A stretch of DNA of 64,000 nucleotides from Spiroplasma clarkii (GTDB lineage Bacteria > Bacillota_I > Bacilli_A > Mycoplasmatales > Mycoplasmataceae). The position numbers were made by a program, and so were the translations under genes. The stretch lies in NCBI RefSeq assembly GCF_002795265.1, contig NZ_CP024870.1:558001-622000 (forward strand). Reading direction: 5' to 3'. Below, in pieces: positions 54,599 through 64,000 of the stretch. Position 1 is the first letter of the stretch. The number at the start of each line of letters is the position of its first letter. Below the pieces are notes generated by a model. That model saw nothing but the letters and a program-made list of their open reading frames with translations. It ran no database searches and was not told the DNA's origin.

Positions 54599-54799
54599 AT
54601 GGAAAAGAATCAAGCTTTGCTGCAATCATTGAAGTTTATTACACCAGTGATCTTTGCAAAACCAGTTAGCTTCATAATTATAAATGAATTGATAAGTCAG
54701 GTTATTTTAAGGTGGGACAAGAGTTTACCACTTCTAAATAATATAAAAGTAGATTTGTGAGCTAATAACCCATATGTATTTAAGAAAGCTCAAAAATAA
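54599..54799 (+). CDS. Small hypothetical protein, 66 aa
   Basis: ATG follows AAGGAGAAG. One TGA=Trp (residue 54, VDLWANNPYVF). Sequence MEKNQALLQSLKFITPVIFA KP... shares the spaced pattern FAxP-x-S ... LP(x)~10W with the 71-aa ORF at 19236. No TM, though residues 25-37 are hydrophobic. Not recognised. The strong SD and the possible paralogue argue it is real. It precedes the surface locus by 120 bp and may belong to it, but no link is shown. Confidence 0.5.
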
Positions 54800-54921
54800 T
54801 AATTAAAAGATGATTAGTAAAAAAATAATTGCAAAACTCCACCCATTAAGATTATGGTGTGTAGTTGAATTTTGAAAACTGAGATTAGAAAAGTTTATGG
54901 TTTTTTGAAAAACTTAAATTT

Positions 54922-56658
54922 ATGATTATAAATATAAAAACAAGACTAAAAAAATGAAAAATGTATCTAATTATTTCACTATTATATCTTAGTGTAGCCA
55001 TTGCAAATTGTGTTTTAAATTTAAGTAGAGATGACAATAAAATTTGATTAAACACTGTCTCTGCTAACATGAAAATTTACCTGCCATTCTTATTATTATT
55101 TATATTGCCTGTGATTTCATTTAGTGAAGCTAGAAATTATATATTTAAAAATTATAGGACAAAATATTATGAAGATTTTGAAAGTGGCTGAAAAAGATTT
55201 TGTGCAACATTATCTGACTATTTGTTTTCAATAATATTTATGTTAGTGATTGTAATAATTTATGGTACTATAAATTTTCTAATCCAATTGTCTTTTACTA
55301 GGAACTATTTAAATAATCTAATTTATTTATCAATAAGTATTCTAGTTGCCTTAATTGGTATTTTGATTTACTTTCCAATTCTATGCATTGTAGCTTATAC
55401 ATTGAGAAGAAGAAAGATAACATCACTATTACCAATAGTCTTAATTCCAATTTTATTTATAGTTAATACAGTTGTAACTTCAATTTCACTGTCTAACTAT
55501 GTTTTAAATAAGGATCAGTTTTATTTTCATGTAGATGAAAAAAAATATGATTATAAGGAACTAAAGTATATTTTAAGTGCTAAAAGCTCTAAAATTTACA
55601 AACAAAATTTTTTACAAGCAAACAATGAAGTTGATGCACTTAATATTCTTGACAGAATTTTAAAAGATTATTACAGCAATTTTATTGTTCTAAAAAACAA
55701 AGCTGATAACTTTCTTTTTGTTAACAAATTATCAAAAGAAGGTATTAGTAGGTTAACAACTAACAAAACATTAGACAAATTGATAAGAAACATGTTGTTT
55801 GAAAAAACCAGTTACATATATTTGGATGAGTTAATTAGTTATTTGAAAACTTATGAAGTATATCAATATTATTTAAAATCATTTGAAAAATATTCAAAGA
55901 TAGATTTTGAAAAAATCCCCACAAATATTTTAGACTATTGAATAATAAGTAATAATGGATTTGATTCATCTGTTCCGATTATTAATGGTGAAAATATTGT
56001 GGCAGTTTCAACTCAATTAGTTAAGGAAATGTTTATTTATATGCTTTATGCCTCAGCGCAAGATGAAAAGCTTCTAAATTTATTCCAAGACTACTTACTA
56101 CTATTTTTCCAAAATGATGAAAAAAGAGATGAAAATCTGAGTTACTTTGATGAAGTATTTAATGGCATTGAGAGTGATGAACTTAAAAAGTTTAAAACTG
56201 AGTATAATTATAAAACCATAAATGATTTTGTCCATGTGTATTTTACAAATATCATTAAAAACATAAAATTATCTTCACAAGTATTGACTGATGCGGAGTT
56301 CTTTCAAATCAAAGCCTATGAAAGTCGCAAGCAGATGTATCATCAGTGAAATGTTTTAGATTATTTTAACAAACTCTATTATGTTTTTGACTGAAACAAT
56401 CTTGACATTTCTAGTGAAAATTATAAAAAGCAAAACCCAGAAACCTATTACTTGTTTGATGCAATTACTGAAATAAACTTTAAAACCAGTAAGAACCAAA
56501 CTAAATTTGGTGGCTTGAAAAACCTCAGACCACAATTAGCCATAATTGTTTCAATTGTATTTATTGTGCTAATTGTCTTAGCAAACCCAATTTTAATTGT
56601 AATTAAAAATAAATTTGTAGCGATACTTCAAATGCCTATACACTTGAAGATTTGTTAG
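54922..56658 (+). CDS. Six-TM membrane protein of the surface locus, unknown
   Basis: 578 residues with TGA=Trp. TM segments at ~15-33 (YLIISLLYLSVAIANCVLNL), ~52-68 (YLPFLLLFILPVIS), ~100-122, ~132-158, ~172-193 and ~540-562 (LAIIVSIVFIVLIVLANPIL). Between TM5 and TM6 lies a ~345-residue hydrophilic, aromatic-rich domain. The layout (several N-terminal TMs, long loop, final TM) recalls extended ABC-type permeases but I see no ABC motif and no ATPase nearby. Start is uncertain (54922 or 54961); neither has a good SD. First gene of the locus, 83 bp before the lipoprotein gene. Confidence 0.65.
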
Positions 56659-56712
56659 AAGATATTATGAGAAAAAGATAAGATTTATATTCTAAAAAAT
56701 ATGAATTAAATT

Positions 56713-56738
56713 AATTATAGTGAAAACTATAAGGAGGT
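56713..56738 (+). promoter_or_regulatory. Hairpin overlapping the SD of the 858-aa lipoprotein
   Basis: TTATAG (56715) pairs with CTATAA (56727), loop TGAAAA. Its 3' arm runs into AAGGAGGT (56731), the ribosome site. It could modulate translation of the surface operon. Sequence observation; function inferred. Confidence 0.4.
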
Positions 56739-56741
56739 AAA

Positions 56742-59318
56742 ATGAAAAAATTATTAATAATATTAACAAGTACACTACTTGTAACTACTTCCACTGTTAC
56801 AGTAGTAGCTTGTGGAGCTGATTCAACTCCAGATTTAGATAACTGACAAGATAATAATGTTGAATATGAATTATTTGGTAAAAGTTTTAAATCCAAAGCA
56901 GAAGCAGTTGAACATTTTATGAAAAATGATACTAAAATTGAAACAAGTAAAAATTATAAAAATGAAATCACATTAGGAAACTCAAGTTTCAAAACCACTG
57001 CAGAAATGTTAAACCAGATTGAATCAAGTAAAGTAATTTCAAAAGCAAAAACTTATAAAGATCCAAAAAATTACTTAACTGACTCATTAGGTTCAGTTTC
57101 AGCAAGTGGAGTTGTTAACAAAATTGATGCAGTTAATGTTTATCAGGATGTAAATGGTAATGCAGTTTACTCTGGAAGTGATGAGATGAGTAAAAATGAT
57201 GTGATTAGTTCTTATACAAATAAAATTAAGAGTGGTTACGAAGCAGATGGTTTGTTCTTTAAAAGTAGAGAACAAGTAACTGCTTACTACCAAAATAAAT
57301 ATGAAGGTGAAGAAATTAAATTAGAACAAAAAAAATATCATAAGTTAGGAAACCTTTGGTATGACAAAGAAAGCTTTGAAAATAACCTAGAAAAAAGTAT
57401 TGTTAAAACAGTTGAGTATAATGGTCATAGAATAAGCGAAGAAAATAAATTTAATTTGTCTAAACTAAAATTGAAAGAAAGTGATTTAGATAAGATTACT
57501 AAAATTGAAAAAAGACCTGGAATGTATTACCTGGAAGCAGTTTCTGACGATGAGGGAACATTAGATATTGAGGGTGGTAACTTTCATAGAACTTCAAAAA
57601 ACATTGCAGAACTAATTGAAGATAAAGAAAACTGAAGTTTAGTTTCAACATCAACAGAAGGATTGGCTGATGCAGGATTTAATGCTGCTCTTAGTGAAAT
57701 GGCATTATCTACTGGATCAATTGGGTTTGAACTAAGCTCAACTGAAGGTAATTCTAAACCAAATAAAATCATAAATTTCTTTGAATCACTAGCAGTTTAT
57801 TATAAAAAATTTAATCAATATGTTGATGAAATTTCAATGTCTTCTAGTTCAAAGTTAGCTTCAATATTTGGTAAAGCAGCTAGCAAGTCAAAAATAGATA
57901 AGTTAGCAGTGGATACTGAAAAAGTTAAAGCAATCTTTGAGAAATATCAAATTGCTCAAGAGATTAATGCTTTATGAAATAACCTAATTTCATTTCACAG
58001 TATTGATCAAAATAAAAAAATGGTTGTAACTTTGCATAATATTAGAGAATTGTTGAGGAGTTTAGATGTTTCACAATCTGACTCTAATGTAATTGATGAG
58101 TTTATGTATGCAACTTTACTTGCACTTAATGTAAGTAGTTTTAAGAAAATAAATAAAGCTCACAATACAAACAATAGTGATTTAGTTATAAGTCATGAAT
58201 GAATTGAATTTGTGAATGATGCCAAAACAAGAGGGGAACTTTACAATGTCTTAGATTTACTAATGGACTCAGGTTATTTTACAGGTAAAAATAATAGTGC
58301 TAATAATTCATTAGGAATTAAAAAAACTTTTGATAAGTTTTTAGATATTGTCAATATTAAGACTAAGGATTTGCTTCAGTTAGCAAAACTTTATCAAAAA
58401 CATCTTGAAGATATTGGGAAACAAATCAAGTCAACAGCAGAGTTTGCCAAAATTCTTAAAAAAAGAATTCTTTATGTTGAAGCTGCAATAACAATTTTAA
58501 ACATGATTCCTGGAAAAACAACTGAAAATTGAGAATTTGTTATTCCAGATACAAAAAATACTATTAAGTATAAAAAATCATCTTGATTTTGAGAAAAAAA
58601 TGAATTTAACCCAAGAAACATTATGCTGGCTTTAGAAATTGCCAAACCAAAAAATACTACAACATATCTATATAATGAGAAATACTTTACAAGTTATGCA
58701 GAAGCAGAGTACCGTATGAAAAGAGATATTGTAGATAACTTGTTTGCTGATGAAAAGAACATTGAGTATGGTTCAAAATATTTTGAACAAATTTTTGAAA
58801 CAGATAAAAGTAAATTACTAGAAAGAATTTCAAAATTAGTTGAGAAAATGACAGCTTATAGTGATGGATTTGGTGAAACCTTTAGTAATTCAGATGCAGC
58901 AATCAATAGTGCTTTAAGAAAAATTTCAGACCAAGAATTTGTTAAAGCATATAAATATGATTACTTAGGAAGCTATTTGTATGAATACAGTTATGATGCA
59001 ATCTACAAAAAAGTTCTTGAAACAATAGACCTTGAAACTAAAGCGGTTGAATTTAGTGATTACCTAGCCACAAACAAATTTGAAAAATTAGAAAACCTAG
59101 ATAATGATGGTTATGATTTATACCAATTTAAGTTTAATGGTAAAAATTATTATTTTGATAATTACAATGGGGCTATTGTTAAATATATGCACTTGAATGA
59201 TTATGCAAATGTCTTTATTCAAGTTAACTCAGCCACATATGAATTAAATGGTTTAATGTTTTACAATGAAAATCAATTTCAAGAATATCTTTTAGATAAC
59301 ATTAAGGAGGTAGTTTAA
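56742..59318 (+). CDS. Large surface lipoprotein with repeated aromatic motif
   Basis: 858 residues with several TGA=Trp. Signal MKKLLIILTSTLLVTTSTVT and lipobox VVAC (Cys24). A short motif of the form G/Y-x-x-F/Y-x-S/N-x-x-E/Q-A-x-x-x-Y/F recurs near residues 42 (YELFGKSFKSKAEAVEHF), 170 (GLFFKSREQVTAYY), 203 (NLWYDKESFENNL), 641 (YLYNEKYFTSYAEAEYRM) and 833 (YELNGLMFYNENQFQEYL). The middle (~290-640) is helical. No known catalytic motif. Strong SD AAGGAGGT. The stop TAA is followed directly by the next ATG. Surface-exposed; function unknown, adhesion or binding being only a guess. Confidence 0.75.
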
Positions 59319-61538
59319 ATGTTAAGAACTAAATTATTACTTTCCCTATGTTTAAGTACAGTGGTTACACCTGTAGCTGCAACTTATTCTGTGGGAACTA
59401 ACTATACTGAAAAAATTCAAGCCATTCGTGACAATGTCAAAAACAACTCTAAGTTTTTACATGAAGGTAATGTTTATATGTATGGTGGTAAAGAATATAA
59501 AAGTGAAAATCAAATTTTAAAAGAATTACTAACTCAAAATCCCATTAAAGAAGTTACAACATCAAGTGATCCAGAAAAAATTATGTTAGATTATGCAACT
59601 GGGAAAATTGACGGAGATCGAGTTTATGGAACCAATGCTAGTGACTTTGTTAAAGTAGCTCGTAACTTTTATGGAAAAACAATTTTACCAAGTTGCCAAG
59701 AAAGTGGTGGGGTTTCTGGGTGCCAAGAAACTCAAAAAAGTGCTTATGACAGGGCAATTGACAGTTATGTTAACCCAGGGTTAACCAGATTAAAATATAG
59801 TTATGACAACTCACTATTTTATGATTCACCTGAAGAAGCTAAAATTGCTTACAAAAATACTGGGTTTAATACACCCCAAAGAACTTTAATGTATTACTAT
59901 AATGGTCATTACTACAATGCCTTTAACCAAAACGATTTTGAAAAAATGAAAACTACTATGACTCCTGCTTATTATTATGAACCAAAGAGTTCTGGAGGTA
60001 AGTATAATCTTGATAAACCATTTTCAGTCAGCAAAGAGGACTTTGCTGAAGTTTATACAAATAAACTAGAAGATGATCTAAATGTTTATTTTGATAATGG
60101 TTGGGGGAACATATTAAATGACACTAGTGAAAGAAGTTACAACATTTCAATTGAAATTGGTGAAAATGGAGACTATTTTAAAGTAAATGGTCGTGGAAAC
60201 ACAATAATAAGAATTAAGGGAGGGAAAATAGAATTTAGTACAAAAACTGGTGGAAAATCAGAAAGATATGAAAAAGACATTTTAGATATCAAAGTATCTG
60301 GTGCAGAGTTGCTAAGACATTTTGATCCAAAGGCCTTTATGACTGAGTTTAAGTCTTATGACAGCTGAAAAACTGGTGTTATATCAAATGAATCAGGTAG
60401 CAACGATTTGAATGATTGGTATGAAAAAGAATTTACAGTTGGTGATACTAGTTTCAAAATTTATGCTTCAACTTACACATGAAGGGGATCTAACTATGCA
60501 CATACAGATTTAAAAGCAAGTAAATATCAAGATTTGGGGTTCAGTGATGAAGCAAGTCTTGAATTAAATCAAAATCTACCCAACAATTTTAAGTATGTTA
60601 TTGAAGCATTTCTCAATTCAGACCCTGGTAAGAAGTTTATAAAAGATTTTGGCAATGATTTTACATTTAAAACTTATTTGGGTATGGGTTATGGTATAAA
60701 ACAGTCTTTTAAAAGAAAAATTAGAGAGTTTATAGCTGAAAATGAAACAATTTTTGAAGATGCACTAAAAGAAGATTGAATTTATAGTAAAAATAGCATT
60801 AGTAAATTTTCAGTTTATACAAGCAATCTCGAGAAAGAAAAAATGCTCAAACCATACAAGAATGTTGACCCAAGTAAAAAATTTGAACTATTAAAGGGAT
60901 ATAACATTAGAATGACTTATGATGAATGAAAAAATGATTTTTACTTTTTTGATGATATGAATGGAGGAAATGTAGTTTTGCAAGAAAGATGATTTGTAAG
61001 TGATACCAAAACAAACCTTAAGGACTTTAGTGATTATCATGGTTATAATTTATCAAATACAATTGAGGGTGCAAAACAAATTCAATTTGACAAACAAAAC
61101 CCCTTATTATATAAAAAAGTGTATTTATACAATCCTAATGGAGAACTTGTTGCAGAAGAATACAATGAAGATGATGCTTTAAATTATTTAAAATCTATTT
61201 TAAACATTAAACAAAGTTATGTTCATAAAAATGAGTTAAAAAACATTGAAAATGCCTTTACAGATTTTAGTTCATTAATATCTAATGGTAAGTATAATGT
61301 TTATACTTACCATACAAAAGGTCAAGAACTATACTTTAACAATTATGAAGCAGCACTAGAATCTTACAAAAATAACATAAATCTCATTGCTTCAGTCAGT
61401 GTTGTTTACAAAAAAGAATTTGTCTATATTTATAAAGACAAAAATATTGAAAAAAACTTCTATTGATCAAATGATCAAGATCTTGACAAAATAGTTCAAG
61501 AAATTTATCAACTTTTAGGTAAAGGAGAGAATCACTAA
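59319..61538 (+). CDS. Large secreted protein with the same repeated motif
   Basis: 739 residues. The N-terminus has a signal peptide (MLRTKLLLSLCLSTVVTPVA) ending ATY with no lipobox Cys, so it is probably released or membrane-held as an uncleaved signal. The aromatic motif of the upstream lipoprotein recurs near 51 (YMYGGKEYKSENQILKEL), 163 (SLFYDSPEEAKIAY), 190 (YYYNGHYYNAFNQNDFEK), 601 and 663 (QELYFNNYEAALESY). Many Tyr/Asn/Lys. Its SD (AAGGAGGTAG) lies inside the end of the preceding gene (0-bp gap). The stop overlaps the next ATG. No enzyme motif recognised. Confidence 0.72.
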
Positions 61539-62296
61539 TGAAAAAAATATTATCACTACTTGGAGCAATGACTTTGAACACAATTACAGTTACTAGTGTT
61601 ATTGCTTGTGATTCTGCAAATGGTGCTACTAAGGGTGATTCAGAATGAGTTGAAAAAGAAATTAAAGACATCAAAAAGTTTGATAGCTTTCAAGAGTTTT
61701 TTAAGGAACAAAATAAACATGAAAGCATAATTACTGATGAGTTATTTCGAATAAAAGATAGAAAGTATTGACCAAGACCTGATAGTCATGACAGTAGTTC
61801 AGATATATTTTGAAATCAAATTAATGATATGAGGTTTAGAATTGACAGAAGTCTAGTTTCATCAGGTTGAACTTGTACATTAGCTATGTCAAGAGGTGAA
61901 CCAATTTCATGAGTGTTTTTCGATAAGGATGGAAATGAGACATTCTCATATTTAATTGATAAGTTTGCAAATCCTCCAATTGGTGAAATTCATGTTCATT
62001 ACCAGTACTATGGTTTGATTAGCCCAAAAATAATAATGGAATCAGATAATGATGAGTCTAAATCAGATTTTAAGGATTTTGCTTTAATTATTAATAAGTC
62101 AGAAAGTGCATATTTGAATTTCTTAAAGTTTGGGTATATTAAAGTTGATGTTGTTGAACCAACTATATTTTGAGATTTAAAACCAAATCCAGGAGAAGAA
62201 TATGAAAGCTTTTATGTAACTGAGATGAGTGTTAAAAATACAGATGGCTATTCAGTTTTTTGAGATGTAAAAGACATTCCAAAACCTAAAAATTAA
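61538..62296 (+). CDS. Surface lipoprotein, third of the locus
   Basis: 252 residues with several TGA=Trp (for example GDSEWVEKE and KYWPRPDSH). Signal MKKILSLLGAMTLNTITVTS and lipobox VIAC (Cys24). Mature part: a charged segment (KKFDSFQEFFKEQNKHE), then WNQINDMRFRIDRSLVSSGW and a beta-rich remainder with DGYSVFWDVKDIPKP at the end. No family recognised. It overlaps the previous gene by 1 bp (TAATG), so the three exported proteins form one translational unit. No strong terminator follows. Confidence 0.75.
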
Positions 62297-62444
62297 CTAA
62301 CTATTTTTAAAACAAAAGTTATTTTTCATTTGCTTTTTTGACAAAAAAATAATAAAAAAATCAAAATATTTCTATCATTTGTTGTAATTTTTTGGTAAGA
62401 TTACTTTGCTTATATCTAAACAATTTAAAGAGGAGGCTTGTACA

Positions 62445-62588
62445 ATGCGTGAAGGAGTAATCTTACGTTGTTCAAATTGCAAAGAAGAAAACTATATTGC
62501 AAAAAATGACAAAAGAAAAGAAAAAATTGAAGTAAAAAAACATTGCTTTAAATGTAATGCTCACCAAATCCATAAACAAAAAAAATAA
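62445..62588 (+). CDS. rpmG: 50S ribosomal protein L33
   Basis: 47 residues. [17 protein letters not shown] and [15 protein letters not shown] show the L33 zinc ribbon (CxxC...CxxC), all four Cys kept. AGGAGGCTTGT precedes the ATG; the longer in-frame frame (from 62406) is upstream of the SD and not needed. Mollicutes often carry two L33 copies; this is the Zn-binding type. Confidence 0.93.
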   Translation: MREGVILRCSNCKEENYIAKNDKRKEKIEVKKHCFKCNAHQIHKQKK

Positions 62589-62635
62589 GGGAAAAGATTA
62601 AAGTTTTATGCTTTTTTAAGAACTTATTTTTTTTA

Positions 62636-62648
62636 ATTGACTATAATA
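62636..62648 (+). promoter_or_regulatory. Promoter -10 of pepP
   Basis: TATAAT at 62642 in TTGACTATAATATATTT; the ATG follows at 62677 after GAGAGGAAAA. No spaced -35 is obvious. Confidence 0.45.
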
Positions 62649-62676
62649 TATTTAGAAATTGAGAGGAAAAATAATT

Positions 62677-63741
62677 ATGAAAAAAACTATTTTAAATGAA
62701 ATTTTACAAGAAACAAAAGCAGATGCAATTTTGTTGTATTCACCTCAAAATCGTTACTGATTTACTAGATTTAGTTCAAGTTTAGGTTATGTTTTATACA
62801 CTAAAGACAAAACTTTTTTATTTGTCGATGGTCGTTACTTAACTGCTGCTAAGGAATCTACTATGGTAACTAATGTCGATGAAATTATCGGATTTGGATC
62901 AATCTTTGAGTTATTAAATGAAAAAATAGCTCAATTAAACATTAAAAAAATTGTCTTTGAGGCTGATTGAGTTTATGTCAATGAAGCTGCAATATTTACA
63001 AAAAAATTAAATGCAGAAATGCAAGCATATAATTTTGCAACTGTTAGAATGATTAAAGATGAATGAGAAGTTGCCCAAATTAAAAAAGCTTGTGATATTA
63101 CCCATCAAGTTTTTCTAGATGTTTTAAAATTTGTAAAACCACAAATGACTGAAGTAGAACTAGCAAGATTTGTTAGTGATGCCTTTTTAAAACATGGTGC
63201 TGAAAAATTAAGTTTTGATACAATTGTTGCCAGCGGAGAAAATGGTAGCAAACCTCATGCAGTACCTACAAGTCGTCAGATGCAAATTGGTGATTTTGTT
63301 ACCTTAGATATGGGTTGTTATTTCAATGGCTATGCTTCAGATCAAACTCGTACTTTTGCTATTAAAAATAATGATAACCAAAAATTACAAGAAATTTATC
63401 AAATTGTTTATGATGCACAACAATTGGGAATTGCAGCTATTAAACCTGGAGTGACAGGACAAACAATTCACAAAATTTGTTTTGATCATATTGCAGCTCA
63501 AGGTTATGGAGAATACTTTACTCATGGAACAGGACATGGGTTGGGAATTGAAATCCATGAAGAACCCTATAATTCAAATGCAGGTACAAAACCACTAGTT
63601 CCAGGAATGTGTGTCACAGTGGAACCTGGAATTTATATTCCAGGAGTTGGTGGTGTTAGAATTGAAGATGATATTTTGGTGACAGAAACAGGATATGAAT
63701 ACTTAACTACTCCACTTCGTGAACTACAAATTGTGAAATAG
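62677..63741 (+). CDS. pepP: Xaa-Pro aminopeptidase (M24 family)
   Basis: 354 residues. Creatinase N-terminal domain (~1-125) then the pita-bread fold. Metal ligands are visible: Asp in LDMGCYFNGYASDQTRTF near 211 and 222, His in GTGHGLGIEIHEEPY near 289, Glu in VTVEPGIY near 318 and Glu in GVRIEDDI near 332. It cleaves N-terminal residues from peptides with proline second, completing peptide use after Opp import. Neighbours: rpmG upstream, uppS 14 bp downstream. Confidence 0.93.
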
Positions 63742-63755
63742 GGAAAGAAGAAGTT

Positions 63756-64000
63756 TTGAAACAATTAAATCACTTAGGAATTATTCTTGATGGTAATGGT
63801 CGTTGAGCTCAAAAATTGAATAAAGATCGCACTTTTGGTCATAAACAAGGAATGAACAAAATTTTTGATACTATCAAATGGTGTCAAGCTGAGAATATTG
63901 CTTATGTAACTTTATTCTGCTTTTCAACAGAAAATTGAAACCGACCAGTAAAAGAAGTTGATTATTTAATGAAATTCCCAGGTCAAATCTTTAGTGACAA
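63756..64000 (+). CDS. uppS: Undecaprenyl diphosphate synthase, partial
   Basis: Only the first 81 codons are in the window. Start TTG 63756 (SD GGGAAAGAAGAAG upstream) giving MKQLNHLGIILDGNGRWAQK. The UppS hallmark DGNGRWA with catalytic Asp and then FCFSTENWNRP are clear. It makes the lipid carrier undecaprenyl diphosphate. Mollicutes have no wall, so the product may serve glycolipid or other polyprenol use. TGA=Trp at both conserved Trp sites. Confidence 0.93.

Overview
The window is a low-GC mollicute chromosome segment that uses UGA as a tryptophan codon. Nearly every gene has in-frame TGA at conserved Trp positions, for example in FtsZ, PheT, the glycosidase active site and the transposase. 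The 16S tail, the MKKL...AC-type lipoproteins and the mraZ-rsmH-ftsA-ftsZ and opp clusters point to the Spiroplasma/Entomoplasma/Mesoplasma/mycoides branch. I cannot name the species.

Layout: 1-3.8 kb is the end of an rRNA operon (16S 3' end, tRNA-free spacer, 23S, 5S, terminator). 4-9.9 kb is accessory: two unknown ORFs, a 4-TM protein, a large secreted GH85 endo-beta-N-acetylglucosaminidase lipoprotein and an ABC-2 transporter. 10-14.2 kb is pheS-pheT-DUF177-rpmF. 14.3-19 kb is the division cluster with MraZ-type boxes upstream. 19.2-28.6 kb holds a small ORF, a minus-strand membrane protein and an oppBCDFA oligopeptide importer whose two ATPases carry very large insertions. 28.7-33.9 kb is a hydrolase, a second ABC transporter (one unusual ATPase, two permeases) and an RpiR regulator. 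33.9-40.2 kb is a DivIVA-like coiled coil, ileS, lspA, rluD and a rhomboid-like membrane protein. 40.2-47.2 kb is nucleotide and lipid housekeeping (comEB, rnhC, cvpA-like, acpS, thyA, folA, plsC-like, deoA).

47.4-48.5 kb has tandem paralogous lipoproteins. At 48.7 kb a near-consensus promoter and an intrinsic terminator bracket a folded non-coding RNA candidate that I could not identify. Then come an acyltransferase, five tRNAs (Thr, Tyr, Gln, Lys, Leu), an aquaglyceroporin and a thioredoxin-like lipoprotein. 52.4-54.0 kb is an intact IS1202-like insertion sequence flanked by 30-bp direct repeats. After about 570 bp of structured non-coding DNA and a small ORF comes an unrecognised surface locus (54.9-62.3 kb): a 6-TM protein and three tightly packed exported proteins, two of which share a recurring aromatic ~18-residue motif. 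The window closes with rpmG, a Xaa-Pro aminopeptidase and the start of uppS.

The strongest candidates for something undescribed are the 48.7-kb RNA, the 54.9-62.3 kb surface locus, the GH85/ABC locus and the giant OppD/OppF insertions. All functional statements come from motif recognition by eye; no database was searched.
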